Shown here: piece by piece, positions 1-5,795 of the stretch
Layout of the letters: each line of letters opens with the position of its first letter
How positions within the stretch are numbered: the stretch's first letter is position 1
Assembly (NCBI GenBank): GCA_900754715.1
Contig: CAAEDX010000162.1
Span: 1 to 6,732 of the forward strand
DNA: 6,732 bases
DNA from: Erysipelotrichaceae bacterium
Lineage (GTDB): Bacteria > Bacillota_I > Bacilli_A > Erysipelotrichales > Erysipelotrichaceae
Direction: 5' to 3'
Position numbers and translations under genes: made by a program
Notes under the pieces: model-generated
Told to the model about the DNA's origin: nothing
Seen by the model: only the letters and a program-made list of their open reading frames with translations
Databases searched by the model: none

Positions 1-27
1 CCTGTATTCAATTACAGTGTAGCCCAC

Positions 28-52
28 ATTGTGACATTATTTATGTCACAAT
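28..52. repeat. Perfect 10-bp inverted repeat downstream of ftsH
   Basis: ATTGTGACAT (28-37) and ATGTCACAAT (43-52) are perfect inverted copies around the 5-nt centre TATTT. The stem is AT-rich and neither side is followed by a T run, so it is not a good intrinsic terminator. It looks more like an operator for a gene lying left of the window, but no such gene is visible. The sequence 1-84 holds no gene. Confidence 0.6.
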
Positions 53-53
53 T

Positions 54-86
54 AAAAAGTCACCAAATTGTTGGTTAAGCCTTTTT
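54..86. terminator. Weak terminator-like hairpin after ftsH
   Basis: ACCAA (62-66) pairs with TTGGT (71-75) around the loop ATTG. The stem is flanked by an A run (54-58) and a T run (82-86), so either strand would carry a U run after the stem. The stem is only 5 bp, so this is a tentative call for the 3' end of the ftsH transcript. Confidence 0.35.
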
Positions 87-1917
87 ATTCACTCTTCTGC
101 AAGATCTCCATGAACTCCTCACCGGTGATCGTCTCATGATCATACAGATACTTGGCCAGCTCATGCAGCTTGCCCATATTGTTCTTGAGCAGCTCCTTGG
201 CTTCATCATGCGCCTTGCGGATCAGCTTGACGACTTCCTCATCGACCTTGGCCGCGGTCTCGGCGCTGCACGCCAGGCTCGTGTCGCCGCCCAGATACTG
301 ATTGTTCACCGTTTCCAACGCCGTCATGCCGAAGGTGTCGCTCATGCCCAGACGCGTGATCATGGAGCGGGCGAGCTTCGTGGCCTGCTCGATATCGTTG
401 CTGGCGCCGCTGGTGATCGAATCAAAGATCAGCTCCTCGGCACAGCGTCCGCCCGTCAGCGTCATGATGCGAGAATAAGCCTCATCCTTGCTCATCAGAT
501 GCTGCTCGCCTTCTTCCACTTGCATCGTATAGCCCAGCGCGCCGCTGGTGCGCGGAACGATGGTGATCTTATGCACCGGCGCGCTGCCCTTGGTGAGCGC
601 CGCCACCAGCGCGTGACCGATCTCATGATAAGAAACGATCAGCTTCTCTTTGTTCGAGATGACCGCACCCTTCTTCTGATAACCCGCGATGACCGTTTCA
701 ATGGCTTCTTCCAGGTCCTTCTGGACGACGCTGCGGCGGCCGTCCTTCACCGCCAGCAAGGCGGCCTCATTGACCATGTTGGCCAGTTCCGCGCCGCTGG
801 CGCCGGCACTGGCACGCGCGATCGCATTGAAATCGATAGATGGTGAGCACTTCACATCCTTGGCATGCACACGCAAGATCGCTTCACGCCCCGCCAGATC
901 CGGCAGCTCGACCGGAATGCGGCGGTCAAAGCGACCGGGACGCAGCAGCGCTGGATCCAATGATTCCGGACGGTTGGTCGCCGCCAGGATGACGACGCCC
1001 TTGCTGCCATCAAAGCCATCCATCTCCGCAAGCAGCTGATTCAGTGTCTGCTCGCGCTCATCGTTGCCGGCAATGCCCGCGCCGTCACGCTTCTTGCCGA
1101 TCGTATCGATCTCATCGATGAAGACGATGCACGGCGCCTTTTCCCGCGCCTGCTGGAACAAGTCACGCACCTTTGCAGCGCCGCGTCCGACGAACATCTC
1201 AACGAACTCACTGCCGCTGATAGAGAAAAACGGCACTCCGGCCTCGCCGGCAACGGCCTTGGCAAGCAATGTCTTGCCGGTGCCCGGCGGACCGACGAGC
1301 AACGCGCCCTTAGGCATCTGCGCGCCGATATCCTTATACTTATCTGGATGATTCAGGAAATCGACGATCTCCTTCAGCGCTTCCTTCGCCTCATCCTGTC
1401 CGGCCACATCCTTGAACGTCTTGCCGCCCTGCGCCGGCACATACACCTTGGCATTGCTCTTGCCTAAGCCGCCCATGCCAAATCCGCCGCCAAAGGACAT
1501 GGCATCTTTGCCCATCTTCTTCTGCATCCGGCGAAACAAGAACGAGCCCAGTCCCCAGAAGATGAGCAGCGGCAGAAACAGCGTGATGAGGTAGCTGAGC
1601 AATGGGTTCATCTCCTCCGTCTGCACCTTCGTGAAGGTGGCCCCCGCTTCATCCAGACGGTCCACCAGCTGCGCATCCTGCATCGCGCCGGTCTGATATA
1701 CCGTTTCCTCATCGCCCTTCAGCGTATAATAGATCTCGGTATCATGCACCTCTACATCCTGAATCTCCTTCTCCTCGATCGCATCAAGGAAATCACTGTA
1801 AGTGACCTCCCGGATATGACTGTTAGAGAACATCGGCCCGATGATCATATTGACCAAGAGCAGCACGACGAGAATCACGATATAATACCAGTATAATGGC
1901 TTTTTTTGTTTGTTCAT
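85..1917 (-). CDS. ftsH: ATP-dependent zinc metalloprotease FtsH
   Basis: Membrane-anchored hexameric AAA+ protease that unfolds and degrades membrane and short-lived cytosolic proteins. The 610-aa product has the full family order. There is an N-terminal membrane helix (about 11-30), an extracytoplasmic domain (about 31-105) and a second helix (about 106-128). A Gly/Met-rich linker (142-152) leads into the AAA module: Walker A GPPGTGKT 209-216, pore segment MFVGRG 241-246, Walker B IVFIDE 264-269, and the second region of homology with arginines R329 and R332 in RPGRFDR. The protease domain follows, with zinc motif HEIGH 431-435 and probable third ligand D508 in SNDIEQAT. All catalytic residues are present and the length is typical, so it looks functional. 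The start is fixed by GGAGG at 1926-1930, 12 nt upstream. It is monocistronic within the window and appears to be under HrcA control through a CIRCE element. The HEIGH variant (usually HEAGH) keeps HEXXH. Confidence 0.98.
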   Translation of the reverse strand: MNKQKKPLYWYYIVILVVLLLVNMIIGPMFSNSHIREVTYSDFLDAIEEKEIQDVEVHDTEIYYTLKGDEETVYQTGAMQDAQLVDRLDEAGATFTKVQTEEMNPLLSYLITLFLPLLIFWGLGSFLFRRMQKKMGKDAMSFGGGFGMGGLGKSNAKVYVPAQGGKTFKDVAGQDEAKEALKEIVDFLNHPDKYKDIGAQMPKGALLVGPPGTGKTLLAKAVAGEAGVPFFSISGSEFVEMFVGRGAAKVRDLFQQAREKAPCIVFIDEIDTIGKKRDGAGIAGNDEREQTLNQLLAEMDGFDGSKGVVILAATNRPESLDPALLRPGRFDRRIPVELPDLAGREAILRVHAKDVKCSPSIDFNAIARASAGASGAELANMVNEAALLAVKDGRRSVVQKDLEEAIETVIAGYQKKGAVISNKEKLIVSYHEIGHALVAALTKGSAPVHKITIVPRTSGALGYTMQVEEGEQHLMSKDEAYSRIMTLTGGRCAEELIFDSITSGASNDIEQATKLARSMITRLGMSDTFGMTALETVNNQYLGGDTSLACSAETAAKVDEEVVKLIRKAHDEAKELLKNNMGKLHELAKYLYDHETITGEEFMEILQKSE

Positions 1918-1944
1918 ACCACAAACCTCCCATGTTTGTACATG

Positions 1945-1972
1945 ATTATACTCATTTTTAGCACTTTAGCAA
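1945..1972 (-). promoter_or_regulatory. Sigma-A-type promoter of ftsH
   Basis: On the minus strand a perfect -10 TATAAT (1945-1950) is preceded after 16 nt by TTGCTA (1967-1972, 4 of 6 to TTGACA). The predicted transcription start is near 1938, followed closely by the GGAGG ribosome binding site and the ftsH start. The CIRCE arms lie over this promoter, which supports both assignments. Confidence 0.8.
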
Positions 1973-1984
1973 CTACAGTGCTAA
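1958..1984 (-). promoter_or_regulatory. CIRCE operator (HrcA binding site) of ftsH
   Basis: Read on the minus strand this is TTAGCACTG-N9-AAGTGCTAA. The CIRCE consensus is TTAGCACTC-N9-GAGTGCTAA, so 16 of 18 arm positions match and the spacing is exactly 9. Only the innermost base of each arm deviates. It overlaps the -35 and spacer of the ftsH promoter, where bound HrcA would block RNA polymerase. CIRCE is the classic operator of groE and dnaK operons. Its presence here implies that ftsH belongs to the HrcA heat-shock regulon in this organism. Confidence 0.9.
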
Positions 1985-2038
1985 CTTTTACACAATCTCA
2001 CACAATTCTTTGTCCGAAATGCCAAAAAAGTGTACGCA

Positions 2039-2176
2039 AAGGTACACCTTCACGCACACTCGTTTTTCATCTGAAAACAGTATCATTCTCATGAAAAACA
2101 TGGAGCTTTCACTGTTTCTAAACACCATTATCTTATCATAATCACTGATTTTTGTCCATGCGTGAAGGTGTACCTT
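2039..2176. repeat. 18-bp perfect inverted repeat pair flanking 102 bp
   Basis: AAGGTACACCTTCACGCA at 2039-2056 recurs as its exact reverse complement at 2159-2176, leaving 102 bp between. Each copy contains the near-palindromic core AAGGT-N2-ACCTT. The enclosed DNA is AT-rich and has promoter-like hexamers on both strands. The pair could be two operators for one regulator, or recombination sites bounding an invertible promoter. The sequence alone does not decide. Confidence 0.75.
2130..2158 (-). promoter_or_regulatory. Possible distal leftward promoter
   Basis: On the minus strand TGGACA (2153-2158, 5 of 6 to TTGACA) is followed after 17 nt by TAAGAT (2130-2135, 4 of 6 to TATAAT). It would read toward ftsH with a leader of more than 200 nt. 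Rightward -10-like hexamers also occur here (TATCAT 2134-2139, CATAAT 2137-2142), but their -35 boxes are poor. The whole interval lies between the two inverted repeat copies. Confidence 0.3.
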
Positions 2177-2179
2177 CAC
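2162..2179 (+). promoter_or_regulatory. Operator-like palindrome before the 39-codon gene
   Basis: GTGAAGGT-GT-ACCTTCAC is an inverted repeat with perfect 8-bp arms and a 2-nt centre. It ends 8 nt before the AAAGGAGG ribosome binding site at 2188-2195. Its place at the start of a transcript suggests a repressor site. It could also fold in RNA as a 7-bp stem with the loop TGTA. No T run follows, so it is not a terminator. The responsible regulator is not in the window. Confidence 0.5.
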
Positions 2180-2199
2180 AGACACAGAAAGGAGGCCGA

Positions 2200-2319
2200 A
2201 TGAAGAAATCCTACCCGGGCATCAAGGCAAAGCACATCAAATGCTCATCAAAGGAAACGATACGCCTCCAGAACATGGATGACAAAGAGATGCGCGAACT
2301 GCTGCATCAAGACAAATGA
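2200..2319 (+). CDS. Small 39-aa protein, unknown function
   Basis: A 39-codon frame starts with ATG at 2200 and stops with TGA at 2317-2319. The strong ribosome binding site AAAGGAGG (2188-2195) sits 4 nt upstream of the start, which is the main reason to believe the gene. The peptide is charged and Lys-rich at the start (MKKSYPGIKAKHIK), has one Cys (residue 15), and ends in an acidic, helix-prone segment (DDKEMRELLHQDK). It has no signal peptide or membrane segment. Its GC content resembles the flanking chromosomal genes, unlike the AT-rich gene that follows 66 nt later and may share its transcript. It could be a small regulator, a partner protein or a modified peptide. I do not recognise a family. 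Confidence 0.6.
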   Translation: MKKSYPGIKAKHIKCSSKETIRLQNMDDKEMRELLHQDK

Positions 2320-2385
2320 TCCACACGTCTAATACATGGAAACATGCAATACATAATAGCTGAAGAAACGAAAGGGGTTTTAAAC

Positions 2386-2817
2386 ATGAGAGAATATGTA
2401 ACACCGAGAATGGCAGGAGAGACATTTGCAGCAAATGAATATATCGCGGCATGCTATACATTAGCATGTAGAAGAGGATCTGATTCGGACCTACCTTATG
2501 GTAATCGGTGGAAACATGATGAATTTGGTGGGGGCACCACTCATTCACCTATAGGTACTTCTGGTACTTGTGGCGATGAAATAGCAAATAGAATTCTAAC
2601 AAACGATAATGGCGAAATTATTGAAATCGCAGAACATAATGCTCAACAAGGATGGCTTCCTGCTGGACTTGATGAGTGGATTGATCTTAATGGTGATAAT
2701 ATTTGTAATGGTGGAGATGTAATATATTGGCATACTTTAAGTCAAAGTGGAGATAGACGTTGGAATCATTGGGGATTTGCTCAAGCAACTGATTCTAGTC
2801 ATCCCAACCATTCATAA
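2386..2817 (+). CDS. AT-rich 143-aa protein, candidate modified-peptide precursor
   Basis: I do not recognise a characterised family. ATG at 2386 is chosen because AAAGGGG (2371-2377) lies 8 nt upstream; an in-frame ATG at 2344 has no ribosome binding site. The N-terminus carries FAANEYIAAC (residues 14-23), followed by a second Cys (C28). Only two further Cys occur (C62, C107). The rest is polar and rich in Gly, Asp, Asn, His (7) and Trp (6), with no membrane helix or classical signal peptide. Residues 100-111 read DLNGDNICNGGD, matching the spacing of an EF-hand/dockerin calcium loop. The gene is markedly AT-rich (17 of 60 G/C in 2581-2640) and uses AGA and TTA codons, unlike its neighbours, which suggests acquisition. 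A radical SAM/SPASM gene follows directly, so this may be the substrate, with the N-terminal motif as a leader. It could equally be an unrelated cargo gene. Confidence 0.75.
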   Translation: MREYVTPRMAGETFAANEYIAACYTLACRRGSDSDLPYGNRWKHDEFGGGTTHSPIGTSGTCGDEIANRILTNDNGEIIEIAEHNAQQGWLPAGLDEWIDLNGDNICNGGDVIYWHTLSQSGDRRWNHWGFAQATDSSHPNHS

Positions 2818-2846
2818 TTGGCGAATGGCTTAAAATTTGATATGAT
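2818..2846 (+). promoter_or_regulatory. Probable promoter of the radical SAM gene
   Basis: TTGGCG (2818-2823, 4 of 6 to TTGACA) and TATGAT (2841-2846, 5 of 6 to TATAAT) are separated by exactly 17 nt, starting one base after the preceding stop codon. The predicted start near 2853 falls inside the left arm of the terminator hairpin. RNA begun here would lack most of that arm and could escape termination. Confidence 0.55.
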
Positions 2847-2870
2847 AGGACGGAAGATTCCGTCCTTTTT
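2847..2870 (+). terminator. Intrinsic terminator between the 143-aa gene and the radical SAM gene
   Basis: AGGACGGAA (2847-2855) and TTCCGTCCT (2858-2866) are perfect inverted copies around GA, giving a GC-rich stem of about 8 bp with a 4-nt loop. A run of five T (2866-2870) follows. It ends only a few bases before the ribosome binding site of the radical SAM gene. Upstream transcripts would mostly stop here, with limited read-through into the enzyme gene. Confidence 0.85.
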
Positions 2871-2882
2871 GATTGGGGTGAG

Positions 2883-3986
2883 ATGATGGAAGCAAATGAG
2901 TTTTCTTTGGAGAAGATGCTGATGGCGCGGGCGGCGGCGCAGTATCGTCCGATCAATGGCAGCATCGAATTGTTGCCGCTGTGTAATATGAACTGTCGGA
3001 TGTGCTATGTGCGGCTGAGCCGTCAGGAGATGGATAAGCTAGGCGCGCTGCATCCGGTAGAGGAGTGGATGCGCGTAGCTGAAGAGATGCAGAAGGCCGG
3101 GGTGGTCTTCATGCTGCTGACGGGCGGAGAGCCGCTGTTGTATCCGGGTTTTCGTGAATTATATCTGAAGCTGCAGGAGCTGGGCATGATCTTGACGCTC
3201 AACACGAATGGCACGCTGATCGATGAGGACTGGGCGGCGTTCTTTGGCGAACATCGTCCCCGTCGTGTCAACATCACCTTATATGGCGCCAGCGAAGCGA
3301 CGTATCGTTCGCTCTGCCGCTATGAGGGGTATGAGAAGACGGTGCGGGCCATCAAGCTGCTGCGCGCGCATGATGTGGATGTGAAGATCAACGGCAGTGT
3401 CGTGCGAGAGAACTTCCAGGATATGGAAGCGATGTATGCGTTGGCCAAAGAATTGGATGTGCCGGTGCATATGGATACGTATATGCTGCCAGGGCTGCAT
3501 GACCGGCTTTTGCCGATCGATCAACAGTCGCGGCTCTCACCAGAAGATGCCGCATGGGCCGAGCTGCAGACGATGAAGAATGAATATCCATCTGAGGTCT
3601 ATGAAGACTATCGTCAGCGCAAATTAAAGCAGCTGCGCGAGCCGGTCGCTTCACCATGCAACATCTCTTGCATGGCGGCCCATTGCTCATTCACGATCAA
3701 CTGGCAGGGCCGCATGAAGCCGTGTGTGATGCAGCCGGAACCTGCTGTCTCGGTGTTTGACATGGGCTTTGAGGCAGCTTGGAAACAGATCGTTGAGGGC
3801 GCAAAGCCGCTTTGCTTCAACGAAAAATGTGGATCTTGCGCATACCGTCCGGTATGCAAGATCTGCGTATCAGCCTCCTTGCTGGAAACTGGTGCTTATG
3901 ATGGCATTCCTGAATATTTATGCCGGCAGGCCAAGGCATATGCCCGTTTGCTTGAAGAGGATGAAAACGCTGCTGCGATCAAATGA
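2883..3986 (+). CDS. Radical SAM/SPASM domain protein
   Basis: S-adenosylmethionine-dependent iron-sulfur enzyme of 367 aa (366 if the second ATG at 2886 is used, which sits better behind GGGGTGA at 2875-2881). The radical SAM domain has the cluster motif CNMNCRMC (C34, C38, C41; CX3CX2C), the SAM-binding GGEP (81-84) and a conserved-looking NTNGTLID (107-114). The C-terminus matches SPASM: C268-X7-G276-X4-C281, then C316-X2-C319-X5-C325-X2-C328 and C347, with C259, C263 and C311 besides. This can ligate two auxiliary 4Fe-4S clusters. SPASM enzymes commonly modify ribosomal peptides or activate sulfatases. Here the neighbours are a small ORF and an odd 143-aa protein, with no sulfatase in view, so peptide modification is the favoured inference. 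No N-terminal recognition domain of PqqD type is visible. Its stop codon lies inside the downstream terminator. Confidence 0.93.
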   Translation: MMEANEFSLEKMLMARAAAQYRPINGSIELLPLCNMNCRMCYVRLSRQEMDKLGALHPVEEWMRVAEEMQKAGVVFMLLTGGEPLLYPGFRELYLKLQELGMILTLNTNGTLIDEDWAAFFGEHRPRRVNITLYGASEATYRSLCRYEGYEKTVRAIKLLRAHDVDVKINGSVVRENFQDMEAMYALAKELDVPVHMDTYMLPGLHDRLLPIDQQSRLSPEDAAWAELQTMKNEYPSEVYEDYRQRKLKQLREPVASPCNISCMAAHCSFTINWQGRMKPCVMQPEPAVSVFDMGFEAAWKQIVEGAKPLCFNEKCGSCAYRPVCKICVSASLLETGAYDGIPEYLCRQAKAYARLLEEDENAAAIK

Positions 3987-4012
3987 TCGCCACAGCGTTT
4001 TTCTTTTTCTTC
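3964..4012 (+). terminator. Bidirectional terminator overlapping the radical SAM stop codon
   Basis: AAAACGCTG (3964-3972) pairs with CAGCGTTTT (3993-4001). Inside it, GCGATC (3975-3980) pairs with GATCGC (3985-3990) around AAAT, giving a long two-part stem. A T-rich stretch follows on the plus strand. The TGA stop (3984-3986) lies in the loop-proximal part. On the minus strand the hairpin is followed by four T, so it may also end the convergent ABC transcript. Confidence 0.88.
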
Positions 4013-4054
4013 TTTCTTCTCTTTCTTTTTTTGTTTGTTTTTTCCTTTCTTCTT
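3998..4054. repeat. Polypyrimidine tract between convergent genes
   Basis: 57 nt on the plus strand are C or T except for G at 4033 and 4037, with 35 uninterrupted pyrimidines at 3998-4032. The tract fills the gap between the terminator and the ABC gene stop codon and forms the T run of the terminator. No gene is seen in it. Confidence 0.8.
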
Positions 4055-5795
4055 ACTGCAGCTGCCAGCGCGCGTTTTGCTGCTGCAATCGGACCATGCG
4101 GCTGTACAGGCCGCCCTGGCGTTTCAGTTCGTCCGGCGAGCCTTTTTCCGCCACTTTTCCTTCGGCGAGGACGATGATCTGATCGGCAGCCTCCACGGTG
4201 CGCATGCGGTGCGCGATGACGAGCACGGTCTTGTTGGCCAGCAGCCGGGACAGCGCCTCCTGCACCTTGGTCTCATTCTCGACATCGAGGCTTGCGGTCG
4301 CTTCATCAAGCAGCACGATCGGCGCGTCTTTCAACAAGGCTCGGGCGATCGAGATACGCTGGCGTTCCCCGCCAGACAGCCGCGCGCCGTTTTCGCCGAT
4401 CGGCGTATCGTAGCCTTGGGGCAGCTCGCAAATGAACTCCTCGCAGTTGGCGGCCCGGGCCGCTTCCCGTACTTCTTCATCGCTGGCGCCATGGCGTCCC
4501 AGCCGGATGTTTTCCCGCACTGTATCATCAAAGAGCATCACATCCTGGAAGACCATGGCATAATCGCGCATCAGCACTTCGGGATCGATGGTGGAGATGT
4601 CCACGCCGCCCACGAGGATCTGCCCGCGAGGGATGTCCCACAGCCGGGCAGCCAGCCTGGCGCATGTGCTCTTGCCCGAGCCGGAAGGGCCGACCAGCGC
4701 GGTCACCTCTCCTGCTCTAGCCGTAAAGCTCACGTCATGCAGCACTTCTTTTTCTTCATAGGCAAAGCTGACATGCCTGAACTCGATATCATGTCCATGG
4801 GGCATAAATTGCGGCTTGCCCTCAGCGATGGGCGTCTCATCGATCTCATTGATGCGATCAGCGGAGACCTGCGAGATGAACAGTTCCGCGATGAGGGCCA
4901 GGCTCTGGTCAAAAGGCGCATAGATCCGGGTGATGACAAGCAGGAACAAGAACAATACCTTAAAGTCGATCTGCCCGGACAAGATCAGGCTGGCTCCGGT
5001 CAGGATGGTCGTGGCCACGCCCAGGCGCATGATCACGCTGGCAGCATTGACAAAGAGCCCGGAGGTCAGCTCGCCCTTGATGGTGACCTGCTCGTGCTGA
5101 TCGATCTTTTCGTTCAGACCGGCCAGATAGCGGGCTTCCTGGTTCGCGGCGCGGATCTCGCGCACATTTTCCAGTGCTTCCTGGATGCCGTCGGACACGC
5201 GTATGGCAGCGGCCTTTGTCGTTTCGGCGCTCTTGGCCGTCAGCCTGCGCGTGCCAAACAACAGTCCGAATGCGGCCGGCACGCCCCACAGACAGGCAAG
5301 CGCGAGCCGCCAGTCATAGATGAGCAGACATGCCGCGATGAGAACAGTAGAGATATACGCGCCATACAAGTAGCCCAGCACATGGCTCCACACGTGCTCC
5401 ATGCGGTTCACATCGCCCATCAGCGTCTCGGTGAGGTCGGCCAGATCGCGTCTGCCAAAGTATCCTAAGGGCAGCTTGCGCAGCCGTTCGGCCAGATGCA
5501 GCCGGGTATCCTTGACCTCATTGTACACTAAGCCATAGGTGGCCTTGTACTGCTGCAAGTGCGTGATGAACGACAACAGGATAAATGCGGCCGTCAAGAC
5601 CAGCAACAACGTCGCACCTGGCAAAGGCGCGCCATCCGTCAGCGTCTTCATGAATCCTTGCATGAGCAGATACAGGATGCCGGTGCCGCCCATCACGACC
5701 AGATTGGTCACGACCGTCCAGAATGTGCCGCGCTTAGTGTTTTTCACGCCCTGATCGCTCAGGGCATATTTGCGCTGAAATGCTTTGCCAAACAT
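4053..5795 (-). CDS. ABC transporter half-unit, permease fused to ATPase
   Basis: A 580-aa ABC half-transporter with an N-terminal membrane domain of about six helices (near 25-48, 60-80, 137-158, 162-182, 247-273 and 278-295) and a C-terminal ATPase. The ATPase shows Walker A GPSGSGKST 369-377, Q-loop Q417, signature LSGGE 473-477, Walker B IVLLDE 493-498 and H-loop H529, all intact. Length and order fit type IV half-transporters annotated as multidrug, lipid or peptide exporters; some siderophore-importing members share this fold. Substrate cannot be read from the sequence. Its ATG directly follows the stop codon of the upstream half-transporter. Its ribosome binding site AAGGAGG (8 nt before the ATG) lies inside that gene, so the two are translationally coupled and likely form a heterodimer. 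No N-terminal C39 peptidase domain is present. It converges on the radical SAM gene. Confidence 0.95.
   Translation of the reverse strand: MFGKAFQRKYALSDQGVKNTKRGTFWTVVTNLVVMGGTGILYLLMQGFMKTLTDGAPLPGATLLLVLTAAFILLSFITHLQQYKATYGLVYNEVKDTRLHLAERLRKLPLGYFGRRDLADLTETLMGDVNRMEHVWSHVLGYLYGAYISTVLIAACLLIYDWRLALACLWGVPAAFGLLFGTRRLTAKSAETTKAAAIRVSDGIQEALENVREIRAANQEARYLAGLNEKIDQHEQVTIKGELTSGLFVNAASVIMRLGVATTILTGASLILSGQIDFKVLFLFLLVITRIYAPFDQSLALIAELFISQVSADRINEIDETPIAEGKPQFMPHGHDIEFRHVSFAYEEKEVLHDVSFTARAGEVTALVGPSGSGKSTCARLAARLWDIPRGQILVGGVDISTIDPEVLMRDYAMVFQDVMLFDDTVRENIRLGRHGASDEEVREAARAANCEEFICELPQGYDTPIGENGARLSGGERQRISIARALLKDAPIVLLDEATASLDVENETKVQEALSRLLANKTVLVIAHRMRTVEAADQIIVLAEGKVAEKGSPDELKRQGGLYSRMVRLQQQNARWQLQ

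Noticed and set aside
28..52. Rex or CRP/FNR binding site
   Set aside because: Half-sites TTGTGA and TCACAA are present but separated by 11 nt instead of the 6 these regulators need.
136..846. Plus-strand open frame of 236 codons opposite ftsH
   Set aside because: It is entirely antisense to conserved FtsH protease and AAA coding sequence, has no convincing ribosome binding site, and its composition is typical of a shadow frame.
2029..2067. Terminator formed by AGTGT/ACACT with the following T run
   Set aside because: Only five outer base pairs form, the inner bases do not pair well, and no gene ends just before it.
1988..2185. Minus-strand 65-codon frame in the ftsH upstream region
   Set aside because: No ribosome binding site is seen, it starts inside the operator-like repeat and runs through the promoter region toward the CIRCE element.
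2344..2385. Longer 157-aa form of the AT-rich protein
   Set aside because: The ATG at 2344 lacks a ribosome binding site, while the ATG at 2386 has AAAGGGG 8 nt upstream and starts at the leader-like segment.
4035..5468. Long plus-strand open frame (477 codons) opposite the ABC gene
   Set aside because: It lies antisense to a clearly conserved ABC half-transporter, is rich in His, Gln, Asp and Arg as expected for a mirror frame, begins in the pyrimidine tract without a ribosome binding site, and has no recognisable domain.
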